Part shown: positions 47,551-59,214 of the stretch, one piece after another
Layout of the letters: each line of letters begins with the position of its first letter
Position numbering within the stretch: position 1 is the first letter of the stretch
DNA from: Hofstenia miamia
Lineage: Eukaryota; Xenacoelomorpha; Acoela
DNA length: 64,000 nt
Reading direction: 5' to 3'
Assembly (NCBI GenBank): GCA_004352715.1
Contig: SCFE01000117.1
Coordinates: 586,727 to 650,726 of the forward strand
Translations under genes and position numbers: made by a program
Notes under the pieces: generated by a model
The model's database searches: none
Told to the model about the DNA's origin: nothing
The model's input: only the letters and a program-made list of their open reading frames with translations

Positions 47551-47898
47551 TGTTTCTCTGCCCACTGATGGCAAATCAACAGGTTACCGGTAACAAACTG
47601 GTGATAGATCGGTGCTCTACTAATCAACAAATAGCTTGAACGTTGCCGTTCAAGCAGCATCTCAACAAAAGGCTGAGAGGAATGCTTGAGTGCTAATCAG
47701 GTACATTGACAAAAAGCAATTGAATTAGTCTATGAAATAATGTTTTAATCATGTATGTCAAAAATAAGTATAGAAATCTAGCAATTGAAATTACTTCAAC
47801 ATTTAAGAGTAAGCATGATTTGATTTATTGCTTGAATGTCTTAAATCTACAAACTAACACATGACAAGAACATTTACAAAGATATTTATATACACATT
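47551..47898. other. Intergenic DNA with a short hairpin
   Basis: GCTTGAACG and CGTTCAAGC form a perfect short hairpin at about 47634-47655. ACCGGTAAC-type motifs near 47580 resemble the subterminal parts of the hAT-like element at 54.5-55.7 kb. No gene. Confidence 0.4.
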
Positions 47899-48200
47899 AT
47901 TAATTAAAGGGTGGGCCTAGTTTTAAAAATAACTTTGCTATGCAATAATGATTGTTTATTCAATAAAAGTCTTAATTTTTTTCTTGAAGCTTACGTCATT
48001 TTTTCAGATTTGATATTAATACTTAATTAGTTTTATAATATTGAACATATAAAAAAATTTGGCTTGAAGATTATTGATATTAAAATGTGGTTTATGCTTA
48101 TTATTTGTTTTGATGTAATTATTACGAAAACTTAGTAAACTAAATTCAAATCATGTATTGAATTAGTTCTACATGAAACGTACTTTCTACATATTACAAA
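47899..48200 (-). pseudogene. LINE C-terminus relic
   Basis: On the minus strand RNNYIKTNNKHKPHFNINNL followed by a stop-broken stretch ending SFKKKIKTFI resembles the C-terminal part of the LINE at 24.84-25.14 kb (LSNYIKTSDRNHNLHSSINR and HFRRKIKKILL). It is older and more decayed. The sequence further up to 49.36 kb is AT-rich and unreadable. Confidence 0.5.
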
Positions 48201-49365
48201 TAGTTCAAATATTTGATTTTAGATGCCATCTTTTTTAATTTTTAGGAAACGATGTCATACAATTTTAAGTCATTGTCTAATAAGACATCTAAATAATTTG
48301 CACATTTACTGTGGCTTAGTTTAATTTACGGCTTTGATGATTTCACGCGTAGTAAATTTTAGCATACTATCAGCATCATTAAAAGTGTAGGTAAGATTAA
48401 AAGGCGATGTTCTTCAATAATGTTATTCATTTTTGTTGCTGAAGTTCCTATTTTTATTTTTCAATACATGTATATAGTTGCTAACATATAAGCAAAGACT
48501 AAATGATTCAAATATATATATTTTATATTTTTTGAAGCTGTCTGATTGGTTTTTCTACGTTTGAAAATCAAACTATAACAAATATGCTCAATTCGTTTTG
48601 ATTCAGCAGAGTTAGGTAGTTAGAACTACATTCTTGTTGATACTAATAAATTTATTTCAATTTCTTTAATTTTATGGTTACAAAACTCAGAGAAATAGTT
48701 CTTATTTGGATTGTAGCAAATGTATATGAGTTAGTTGCTACAAGAATTTTGAAGAAATTCTAATTCAAGCACATAGCTTTGAAAATTGCATGTTAAATTT
48801 TTAAGTTATCTCCACTTTTGTTTTTAAAGACTTTGAAAAAAGCATCATCATGTCCAGATAGATTTGTCAAATGAAAAAATGCTACTATCTTGATTATATA
48901 AGAATTTTAAATTATCAGAATTTTTTTATGCAAGTTTCAACAAAAACTTATATTGCGTTGCTTCCTATTTTGCTTACCATTTGAATAAATTCATTGCGAT
49001 TTGCACTAAGACTTCTACTATTTGGATAAATAATTTTAAAATTCGTTTTGAATTTGTTCAATTCCTTCTTAAATTTATTTTCCGAAATTATTGTCCCTGG
49101 ATTACTTTTAATATCTTTAGAAATAATTGTTGTAATGTTAGAAATGAATTTACATGATTGATTAGTAAACTATGGAATTTAATTGGATTATAATTTGAAT
49201 GTACTTTTGTAATTTTCAATATGGCGTTGAGGCGCTTAGGAAGAAATAGATGACAGGTACGAAAGTGATTAGATGCAACATTTTTACATGAAATGTCCTG
49301 ATTGTGGAGTGAATAATGAGGTGTTCAAGGGCAAAATGAGTTGGGTGAATTAGAGAAAAAGTTAC

Positions 49366-49510
49366 TTAATGTGAGAGTACTTTGTGAATGCCGTCCCAAA
49401 CACAAAGAGAAGGATCAATAATGCGTCGAGAGGGCAGAAAAAGAAGTTCTTCAGCCGCATGTGCTTTGTCTAGCTTAGCGAGCATATGGTGGAGTGGAGT
49501 TTTCATTTTA
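49366..49510 (-). CDS. Isolated exon-like segment of unknown function
   Basis: On the minus strand a strong acceptor (TTTATTTGCAG) is followed by TAAAATG and 46 codons of good composition: MKTPLHHMLAKLDKAHAAEE, then FLPSRRIIDPSLCVWDGIHK. The frame stops at TAA, and just there a GTAACT could act as a donor. G+C is higher than the surroundings, which suggests selection. No partner exon was found and no family recognised. It could be part of a gene on the minus strand inside the K2P intron, or a remnant of an element. Confidence 0.35.
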
Positions 49511-50164
49511 CTGCAAATAAAAGTTATTGCCTCAGATAGGTAAGTTACAAGGTTAAGCAAATTGCATCGCTTTTAAGAGCGAGCTCGAGACTAGAAGGTT
49601 CTTGACAGGAGCACACATATTAGTATTTTGAAATTATCCAACATTATTTAGTTGTTAATTTATTTCGAGGTCCTATGATGCTCAAGAAGAAATTACATGT
49701 ATTTTGAAATATCATTTAATATATACACACATATATATATATATATATATATATTATAATTTACTTAATACTAAGAATTTGAAGAAAGTATTTCATTGAA
49801 TTCTTAGGATTAAGCTTATTCAAGATGAATAATATTGGTAACTTCCCACACGGAGTCCCAATGTGCTCAGCGTTGAAACGAGATGGGTTATAAGGCGGGA
49901 CGAGACGTGTCTGAGATTAGATTTTTTAGGGCAGAGGATTCCGGAACGAGGTTTTGAAATTGGCGGGGATTTCAAAATTGGTTAACCAATATCTCCAATG
50001 TTGTTGGGAGTATGTTTTGTACGTCGTCTATTTCTCTATTAATTTTTTTAAAATAATTGCTGAAGAGAATATACCTAATCATTTTAAATTACAGCTAAAT
50101 TCAAACCCCTGACAATGTGCATGTACATTTCATATGCTTCTTTGCAAAGTAAATAATTTATTAG

Positions 50165-50329
50165 TCAACCCCGGAATCCCACAAAGTTCTGAAATCCGCA
50201 ACAATCGACTTCCCTATCCCTTCATCTATTGCAAAGGAGCTATTCCCAGCTCAAGCAACATCTGTCAAAAGAGATTTCAGGAGAGCTGGTCGTAACCAGA
50301 GTGTAAAGAAAAGACATATGTCAGGCCAG
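50165..50329 (+). CDS. Isolated 55-codon exon-like segment
   Basis: Bounded by an acceptor (AATTTATTAG) and a donor (GGCCAG before GTACTT), open for exactly 55 codons in phase 0/0. The translation begins STPESHKVLKSATIDFPIPS and ends with a basic stretch, KRDFRRAGRNQSVKKRHMSG. It cannot be a cassette exon of the K2P gene, because that intron is phase 2. No family recognised. The basic tail would suit a nucleic-acid contact or a cytoplasmic linker, but this is speculation. Confidence 0.35.
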
Positions 50330-50889
50330 GTACTTATGCGACTCATTTTATTTAAATTTATTTTATTTTTGAATGAAATTAATTTTTTCAAAACAAGTGA
50401 AAAGATTTTGAGATATGGGCCTGGCACTTGATTTGGATAGAAATTCCGTCCCGTTTCCAACTCGGCTGGTGCTGACCCAATGGATAATTCTGATGTTAGC
50501 TGAAAGTAGAATGATTGATTGCTTATTGATTTTAGTTTAACTCAGAGTGTTGGAATTTCTTTCAAGAACGGCATTATTTCACAGATATGTTGCATTCAAG
50601 TGTCTTAAATTATTCAAGAATTAAGAGAAGAAATGCGCCTGTACTTTGCATTATTAATATTTTCAGATCAATATATGTCTGCCCTAATTATAAATTAACG
50701 AAAATCTGTTATGTTCAAATAGTAAATTTGAAAATAGTTATATTATACGTATAGTGTACTATGCAAATATTAGAACAATGTGGGGCTCCCATTGCTAGCT
50801 CCTACTGAATGCTAAAGCTGGGATGGTGCCGACCAGATCTGGTCCAGAAGCCCTGGTTAGAAAATCGTTACAAAGTAAAAAAGGTTGAA

Positions 50890-51990
50890 TATAGGTTTGG
50901 CTTCCTATGTTGCTTGTCCCTGCATACTCTAAAAGTTTGGGATGACAGGTTTTAATGTTCCGTAAATACCAACCTTTGCTCTTATACGACTTGTAACAGC
51001 CCTCGGCTATACACTTCCAGCAATTAGCGTCCGCTTCCATATTGGAGATCTGCGTATGGTCATCCCTGACATGACCATTGAGAACTTTCTGCTCTGAAAA
51101 CATACGCTCACACTCCGTGCACCGTAGGTGTTTCGTACTGGCATGTTAAACCTTTGGCACTGTTGCGAAGACCACCCCAGAAAATCTCTTTTGGAGCAGA
51201 CCTGCAATTTTGTGAATCACTTCACTACCTTGCCTATACCTAACGCATGATGTAGTCACGTGGAAAATTTTTAAGACTCCCACAGAGTAACGTTCATTAA
51301 CCACTGTACATCAAGTACTAACCGCTTTCCCCAGCACTGACTTCTGCGTGCACTTATGATGCATGATGTGGCCATTACCTTCAGGAACTATTGATGCCTT
51401 GGTCATTGCTAACTCAAGAGCCTGATCACTAGTTATGCTTTCACTGTATGACATCATCCGGCTAACAAAAGTTCAGCGCTTACGAGCTACTATTGTGCCC
51501 ACTTGTTGGATAAACATAAGGCCGTGAAATTTGTCACAGAGCTAGAAACCACAAAAGGCCGTTTTACAGGTGTTCATTGAGACCTCAAGCATCTCCAGTT
51601 CCCTAGCAATTTCTGCACACGTCTCACACGCATAGGTCATAGTGGGTACATTAACGCCTCGTATGAGAAGGTAAGACAGTGCTTTGCCAAATCCGTTCTG
51701 ACGTGCTACTCGCCGATACCTCAAGATCTTGCCAACAGCACTATTGCACCGATTTCTTGCTTCAGAGAGGGCTGATCATCGAACCTAAGTACTTGAACTC
51801 TGACATGAATTCAATGTTCTTTCCAGAGACATGAACTCTAGCAGAAGTTCTTTCTGATATCCTTGATAACTACATGTACTTGGTCTTTGGTACAAAGATA
51901 TTGATACCTAGTGGCGCTAGAACTGTAATTACAGCATCTAGATAGCTCCATATTTGTCGAACTCCACGCTCAAGCATGCAAGAACAATAC
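50890..51990 (-). pseudogene. LINE 3' half with C2H2 fingers
   Basis: Minus-strand frames read in LINE order. First is the end of the RT palm (VHVSGKNIEFMSEFKYLGS, about 51840-51790). The thumb follows (YRRVARQNGFGKALSYLLIR, then VPTMTYACETC, about 51720-51600). At the C-terminus come two zinc fingers at about 51125-50950. The first is complete (CTECERMFSEQKVLNGHVRDDH, spacing C2C-12-H4H); the second has lost one ligand (CIAEGCYKSYKSKGWYLRNI). Fingers placed after the RT are unusual, since in R2-type elements they precede it. Frameshifts and stops break the frame. Confidence 0.65.
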
Positions 51991-52955
51991 TATTTTTTGT
52001 ACTTAGGCAGCAATTCAAAATTTTGTTAGGTATCAATAATAAGCAAATGAAATCATATTGACTTAATAATCATAGCAGCAAACATTTATTTCAAGCCTGG
52101 TAAGAAAAATTTATACAGTGAAACACTTTTGCCATAATTACTGCTGGTAATCTGTTTATTAGACCAATTTTTCATTACATATCCACTTTCAACTTTGATT
52201 GATTTTTCACTTCCACACTCAGCAGCACATTGGTACCAGGATACAGATATGCGAGTTTTAACTTCTAAAATCTACTATTTATGATGTACTTTTTCAACGA
52301 GCAATTTTACTGTGATTAATTAAGTACTACAAGGGGAATATTTGACATGGACCATTTTTGATAAATAACATATCATTTTGCCAACTATAATATATATATA
52401 TACTTGAACTCTGACATGAATTCAATGTTCTTTCCAGAGACATGAACTCTAGCAGAAGTTCTTTCTGATATCCTTGATAACTACATGTACTTGGTCTTTG
52501 GTACAACGATATTGAACCTAGTGGCGCTAGAACTGTAATTACACCATCTAGATAGCTCCATATTTGTCGAACTCCACGCTCAAGCATGCAAGAACAATAC
52601 TATTTTTTGTACTTAGGCAGCAATTCAAAATTTTGTAAGGTATCAATAATAAGCAAATGAAATCATATTGACTTAATAATCATGGCAGCAAACATTTATT
52701 TCAAGCCTGGTAAGAAAAATTTATACAGTGAAACACTTTTGCCATAATTACTGCTGGTAATCTGTTTATTAGACCAATTTTTCATTACATATCCACTTTC
52801 AACTTTGATTGATTTTTCACTTCCACACTCAGCAGCACATTGGTACCAGGATACAGATATGCGAGTTTTAACTTCTAAAATCTACTATTTATGATGTACT
52901 TTTTCAACGAGCAATTTTACTGTGATTAATTAAGTACTACAAGGGGAATATTTGA
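51791..52955 (+). repeat. Near-identical ~555 bp duplication, 611 bp apart
   Basis: 51791-52346 recurs at 52402-52955 with only a few differences. The spacer contains a TATATA tract, and the second copy ends at a single N (52956) followed by another TATATA tract. It covers part of the LINE relic and its flank. It could be real, but the N and microsatellite borders make a duplicated haplotype contig likely. Confidence 0.85.
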
Positions 52956-53092
52956 NTATATATATATATATTTTTGACAAACAATTAAACGCTATATGTT
53001 AAATTGAAGCTCTAAGTAGTTGTCTAGAGCATTTTGCGTCACTTTGTTTGCAGTTGTAATTATGGAGTAAAAGTAATAAATGTCAGAACGTT

Positions 53093-53577
53093 TTTTTCAA
53101 TATATTTAGTCATCTGAGGGCTAAAACGAGTGCATCACGCTTCATGCAGTGCTTTATGCTAAGTCATCCAAACAAAAATGATATTTTAGAAATTCATTCA
53201 TTAACCCCGTCAAATTTTCTACTGTTCGCAAGAGCTTATTATGGTAATATATATAAAATTTATACGATTTGAAATTGCTTGGGCATAATTGATTATGTAG
53301 GCAGGTGACAGCTTCCATCACCTANNNNNNNNNNNNNNNNNNNNNTTTTTCAATATATTTAGTCATCTGAGGGCTAAAACGAGTGCATCACGCTTCATGC
53401 AGTGCTTTATGCTAAGTCATCCAAACAAAAATGATATTTTAGAAATTCATTCATTAACCCCGTCAAATTTTCTACTGTTCGCAAGAGCTTATTATGGTAA
53501 TATATATAAAATTTATACGATTTGAAATTGCTTGGGCATAATTGATTATGTAGGCAGGTGACAGCTTCCATCACCTA
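53093..53577 (+). repeat. 232 bp exact duplication around a 21 N gap
   Basis: 53093-53324 and 53346-53577 appear identical on either side of N at 53325-53345. Probably an artefact of gap sizing. Confidence 0.85.
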
Positions 53578-54529
53578 GCAGAAGCATCAATAATACATTA
53601 TGCAATTAAGATATCTTTGAAGCCACTCTAAAAAAGGATTGTAAAATTTTATAAAGCTGGCACAGCTAAGCGCATCTATGTTTAAGAATTCATCTATGAA
53701 GTTCAATTAACACAAATGCTAGAAAAAATTTTTAATTCGTCAAAAATACATTGTTCTTTCAATTAACAGAATTTCAAATTCATTTTTCATTATTTTATTA
53801 TCATCAAATATTTGAACTTAAATTTGAAATTAAATAAAATATTTGGTATGTATTGAATGTGAAACACTACTGATGAAATTACGCAGGTAAAACTTAGATT
53901 TTCTCAGAGTTTTATCAAATTTTTTCTAGTTTATTGATTTAATTGTTTAATAGACCAGGCTTCAAAAATTCACCTTTAATATAATTAGAAGAACTCTGGC
54001 CCACACCTGATCCACTATCAAATATAAACAGTATACTTTCTAAATTTTTAAAATTTTGTGCATCTTGTTTTAGATCAAGTGCTTTAGTTTTTTTAATAAT
54101 TTTTAGCTGTTTTTTAGCATACAAAGTAACTACATTTCTAACAGATCATTAAGTCTTGCTATAGCTACAAATCTCAATATGAAACTTATTTTAGTGGCAA
54201 TAGCAAACTACACAGCAAAAGCAGAATATCGAATATCTCAAAAATTATTTGATAAAATATGTAGATGTCTAAAACAAAGTTTCTGAATTTCTATTGTTTA
54301 TCCGAAAATACTGTAAGAATTTCAAAGGTCTCTTGCAGAGCTCTTCTTACTAATATGGAATTTTATTGAATTAAGAATGTTCACAACACAACAAAACGTT
54401 TCCGCGATGTCAAAAATTAATATGTAGATAGTAATGTCTCTTAATCTTTAGAAAACTGTTGTAACCATAACACTATTCATCGGTGAATCGAGTAGTTTTC
54501 GATTGAGGACTGAAAAGGGAGAAGCATTG
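53578..54529. other. AT-rich non-coding interval
   Basis: No supported gene. The minus-strand frame at 53939-54124 lacks any domain and splice support. Confidence 0.45.
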
Positions 54530-54537
54530 AAGCAAGA

Positions 54538-55743
54538 CTTTCTGCAACCGTTCACCGATAAATGGTAACCGGTACTAATATCCACCGGTTACAGATTTGA
54601 CAAGTTGACGGCTAATTGAACCTTTTTATTACCGGTCTAGTTAATAAAATTATCTTATATTTTTGGCAAATTATTCAGCAAATTGCAAAAAACGGGTTTT
54701 TCTTAAAATATGGTAAGCTTTTCATTCAACAAGGTTGTCTATTATGATTTACGATTAACAATTGCAAGTTTGTGCACTTTTGAAATTTTACACTGTTCTA
54801 TATACACGCGATATTTCAGTGCAACAAAATTGAATTGATTTCCAAATTGTAAATCCATTGCGCTACTAAATAATTTCCTTCTATTTTTTCAACTGAATGC
54901 ATGCAGTTCTATTTCAATTGCGCGTTTCTCTAAGTACTTCATATTCTTTCAGTAACTATTGCTGCCTAGATGACAAGAATGTTAAAAAAAATGTAGTTAT
55001 AAAAGAAGCGTATGCTAATTTTTTACAAAAAATTTAAAAAACCTGCGTTTGCCATTGTTGTTTATTGATATTTTACATGATGCAAATCAGGTCTAAAATT
55101 TCAGTGCAATAATAAGAGAGATGCAATTACAATAAAGGCTACTAATAAGTAATAAATAAAAATATACAAAAATACAATTCATATAATTTTGTCATCAAAT
55201 TTCTTTAGTTTACATGCAATTAATTATTTGACTGGTCACCGGTTAAACCAGTGGTTCTCAATCGGGTCCACATTGACCCTAGGGGTCCATGGAACTTTAC
55301 TGAGGGCCCACAAACAAAATAAAGCGAATTGCGGGTTCACGGTAACATTTTGGTGGTTCTTAGGGTAATTCTAATTCAGAACGTTTTCATTATTAAGAAT
55401 GGAAATTCTACAGAAATTTGCACTACATGTATTTTAAAATACTAAAAGTAAAAATATTCACACAGCTGTTCTATTTTTGTAGCATTTAAGTAGAATAAAA
55501 AACAACGGATTTTTACAGTTCATAAATTTAAAATAAAGTATAAACATTTGCTACAATTCCTTTATTATTTTATTCGTGTTATTTTTGCGGGAGGGGTGGT
55601 TCCAGCTAAAAAAAAATTAAGAGCAAAAGGGTCTAAGGTAAAAAAGGTTGAAAACTACGGAGTTAAACGGCCGATAAACGGTAAGTGCTAAACTCAACTG
55701 GTTGCCGGTTACCAACAAACATTTCTGACCAGTTGCAGCACTG
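54538..55743. mobile_element. hAT-like non-autonomous element, host of a nested MITE
   Basis: AAGCAAGA (54530-54537) and AAGCAAGT (55744-55751) flank it, agreeing at seven of eight bases. The right end read inward is CAGTGCTGCAACTGGTCAGA; the left end is CTTTCTGCAACCGTTC, an imperfect inverted copy. Both then reach TGGTAACCGG. Multiple ACCGGT and TAACCGG motifs lie subterminally. No transposase frame. About 0.4 kb of its 1.2 kb is a second, nested element at 55249-55660. Confidence 0.65.
55249..55660. mobile_element. Nested hAT-type MITE (CAGTGGTTCTCAA end)
   Basis: GGTTAAAC (55241-55248) and AGTTAAAC (55661-55668) are the target duplications, seven of eight matching. The left end is CAGTGGTTCTCAATCGGGTC, a classical hAT terminus. 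The right end is the complement of CCGTAGTTTTCAACC, matching at 11 of 15 positions. 412 bp, non-coding. Confidence 0.75.
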
Positions 55744-55751
55744 AAGCAAGT

Positions 55752-57109
55752 CTCACAAGTTTTTGTATAATTTGATTTTTATTTGAAGTCCTACATAAAC
55801 TAAAATCATAAATTTGTTACAACTGCTAAGGAAAGTTAGTGTACGTATTTTTTCTTGCTTAGTTTTCACAAAATTGGCTTTTTCATCTGTTTTGTGGTAC
55901 AAAAGGAAGAAACAGATTAATTTGAAATACAATTGGATTTTTTTTATTAAAATTTGTTCCGTCCTTCATTCTTCGTTCTCATTCATTCGATATACTATGA
56001 TCTGTTTAAATTGATGTTAATTGACAATTTTATTCATTTCAAATGCCAACATTTGTTACAAACTTGAATGAAAATAACATTTTTATCAGATGAAAGAATA
56101 GCTTTCCAAAATTTCTAATGAAGGCTACTGCAAAGCATACATGATAGTATGCAAAAGCTTTTATATATTGATTGTTACATATAGCCATTAATATGGGAAT
56201 GCACATGTCTTTTATATGTTGCAATTTTTTTGTAATGCTAAAAGGGGTGTGAAAAAGCAAGACAATTTTCGAATGAAAATCTAAGTTACAAATATTAAAA
56301 AACAAATATCATTTCATGTTTTCACTGAGAATTTGCTTAGAAATCCCTAAGAACGTTATTTTCTTAGGCTAACGTGATTTCACTTTGCTTTAGGTACTGG
56401 ACAAATGGCTGTAAGTGCAAGATAAACATAATAACTGAATGGAACTAAATTTGATGACGTCATAAAATCTTCATATTTGATTAAAGCTAAAAGTACTAGG
56501 TACATTTCATGAATAAAAGATTATGTAGTATAGTACACAAAGTCTATTCTCTGGTGTCTTGTTTTGATGCTCATCATATAAATCAATATACGTAAAATAT
56601 TAAGCTATAAATTTAAAAGAGTCAATGAACAATACACGCAAACATAAAACAAGTTTTCTAACTCTCTTTGTTGATTAAATAATAGAGACGATGCCGTGCG
56701 GCAATATCGCTTTAGGAATTTGTCCATTTGTGGTGCTTAGCAGTAGATTGAAACCGCTTGCGGTGGCACATGAAAGATACAGCATGCAGCTAGCAAGTTC
56801 TTCTTAAAACTTAAAATCAATGTATGTGTTCGTTTGAATTAAGCACTTCTAAGGTACAACCAAAGATATTTTTTGTTCATTCAGTCATCTGTGTTCAGAA
56901 TAAGAACTTATTCTCGTATTTTCATTTACATTATGTATTTTTTAGTGTAAAATGAATATATTTCAGCTTTATTTGCCACAACTACATGAAGACATCGTTA
57001 AAATCAGACCTATGTAATCACTTTAAAATATGTTATGTATGTAAAATAGAATTAACAGTATTTCATCAAGGTGATGCTGATGATAAGTCTAAGAATCGGG
57101 CTTTCTAAA
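55752..57109. other. Intron 3 DNA without supported gene
   Basis: Frames at 55814-56014 and 56039-56305 are Phe/Ile/Lys-rich and show no domain. Confidence 0.45.
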
Positions 57110-57139
57110 CTAAGGCCACTCTACACCATTCCCAGGTGA

Positions 57140-57370
57140 CATTTAGAAATCATCAATTTGCATTAAAAATAATCATTTTACAATTAGAAAGCAAAAACTA
57201 CATTTAGAATTGGTCAATAATTATTTAAAAATCAAGAATGACATTAGAAAATCATAGCTTACATTTTGAATGAAAAAAGACATTTAGAATTTGTTAAATA
57301 TTACTCAGAATTCGTCAATTAACATTCAGAAGCGATCAACTAACATTCTGAAATTCTTAATTACAAAAAA
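57140..57370. repeat. Degenerate minisatellite of ~30 bp units
   Basis: A motif close to ACATTTAGAATTNGTCAAT recurs with variable spacing (about 57140, 57201, 57251, 57280, 57303 and 57327). Units have drifted strongly; the 57291-57485 frame is generated by them. Confidence 0.5.
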
Positions 57371-57887
57371 TTTTCAATATTCGAAGTTACATTTTCTCGT
57401 TGCCAAGCTTCAATCTTTCTCAAACGATATAATGCTTGGAAATAGAACTTTAAGTTATAAAAAACAATTTATGCATTTTTATTAAATTGATTTCTGAGAG
57501 CACAACATGGACCTCTAAACAATGTGTTTAGAAGTCAATGGAGTACAATAAGAAATGCGATATATCTTTACAATAATGACAGTTATTATTTACATTACCT
57601 AGGTCAATTTTTGAATTCTTTCAACAACTTCAAGCATCTTAATCTGTTTTTATTTATTTTATTATCAATAATGAAGGACTAATAATACACCTAGTTTTTC
57701 TGCAAATTGTGAAATCATTATTAAAACTCCTCTAAAAGTTGCCATAGATGTACATTGCTACGACTGTTTATACATGTATGTATCTCAATTATAAGCTTTT
57801 TATTTAAGCATTTCTTTTTAAATTGAGACTTTAGTGCAAAATAGTATATTAATTTGTGTTAGCTCAAGAATATGGTGATATTAAAAT

Positions 57888-57970
57888 TTTCGTGTCGGGT
57901 TCGAGTGTAGTAAATATTGCCAACTGGTCGGGTTCGGGTCCATCTTTACCTCATATAGTCAATATCTAAT
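57888..57970. mobile_element. Fragment of the 27.4 kb hAT MITE family
   Basis: Shares TCGGGTTCGGGTCCAT and TTTACCT...ATAGTCA with the right end of the element at 27403-27693. The other end is missing. Confidence 0.6.
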
Positions 57971-58859
57971 GCACATATAAACAAAGGTCATATATAATAA
58001 TACTACTAAATTTTTATAATTGTTTTTTGTATTTAAAATTTAAATGTGTTTGCTTCTCTTAGTAAAACTAACTTTGTCTTTTCAATAAGAGAAATTAATG
58101 AATCATTGCTTAATAATGCAAAATTACATAGAAACTTAAAACAATCGGAATGTTTTAAAGTTCTCCAAGTTGTTTAGACATCCCTCTGGTACTCTAGTTG
58201 TAACATCCGACAAAACCTAGGTTACTTTGGTAAGCTCATATTGAAAATGATTTAATGATTCATGAGTATATTACTATTATTTATTTGTCACTTAACCTTG
58301 GCCATACCACACATTTTTGGGCGGGCATAACATATGAAACCCCGATGTTTGTTCGCCCGAAGGACATGGACAAAATAGTCCGTTGGAATGCAATATCACT
58401 CATGTTTGCAGTATACATCGTTTTAATTATTTTTTAAATTCCGTGTGAATTCCAAAAAAGTTGCAAGAACTTTTGTTCTCCAACTCTTAACTAAGCCACT
58501 AGATTGAATATTTTTTCACCCGTGCAATCAACTTTAGTAGTAGAGAAAGAATTTAGATTAACAATTCGAACCGAAATTTGAATACAGTGCTTTGTAATTT
58601 ACCACCTGTTATCTTTATGCTCTTCCCACAAAACTTAATATACAAATGTGGAACTTCATAAGAAATTTATAGATTATTGGTGGTTTATATTATATTATAT
58701 TGCTTGTTAAAATCATTTGGATCTGTGAAATGAATTAATTTATGTTTATTAAATTTTCGAAATTATATATGTTGAAACAGTAGTTAAAAGTTAAATTTTA
58801 ATTTGTGTCGAGAGCACATCTACACGTTCTCTAAAGTTTTTCCATTCTAAAATTACTAG
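57971..58859. other. End of K2P intron 3
   Basis: AT-rich. The frame at 58255-58437 (including FWAGITYETPMFVRPKDMDK) has slightly better composition than noise but no recognised domain. The intron ends CTAAAATTACTAG. Confidence 0.45.
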
Positions 58860-59214
58860 ACTTATCAAAAACAAATTTTCTTTAGAATACCTAACGTTCG
58901 CAATTGGGATTCTATTGTACGTTTGTCTTCTTCTTGTCATTCCAACAATATTTGTTATGATACAAATGCGCATGGACTGGTATACATCTGTGTATTTCAT
59001 TGTGGTCAGTCTTACGACAATTGGTTATGGAGACATTTATCCTGGTGATCCCACTGATCCCGAACCACTCACTGACTTTTGGAAAGCATTTTACTATATC
59101 TGTCTATGGTTATATGCACTTTTTGGCCTTTCACTCTTTGCTAATTTCATATCAACCGTACAGCTCCAAATTCAGAAATTGTATGAACCGATACAATCAT
59201 TGGTATGGCATTAA
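58860..59214 (+). CDS. K2P potassium channel, exon 4 (M3, filter 2, M4)
   Basis: Terminal coding exon, residues 206-323. Acceptor AAATTACTAG; entry phase 2 joins AA from exon 3 to A, giving lysine and then LIKNKFSLEYLT. M3 spans about residues 218-240 (FAIGILLYVCLLLVIPTIFV). The second pore loop has WYTSVYFIVVSLTTIGYGDI, with the filter TTIGYGD at residues 258-264. M4 is about 285-305 (CLWLYALFGLSLFANFISTV). The C-terminus is short (QLQIQKLYEPIQSLVWH), unlike many K2P channels with long regulated tails, so an alternative downstream exon cannot be excluded. An acceptor at 58885 is also visible but would break the phase. Confidence 0.88.

Noticed and set aside
58255-58437. 60-codon frame near the end of K2P intron 3
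   Set aside because: Considered as the M2-M3 loop exon, but exon 3 and exon 4 already join in phase and no acceptor/donor pair of the needed phase was seen.
58885-58888. TTTCTTTAG acceptor before GAATACC in K2P exon 4
   Set aside because: Better polypyrimidine tract, but it requires upstream phase 1, and exon 3 ends in phase 2.
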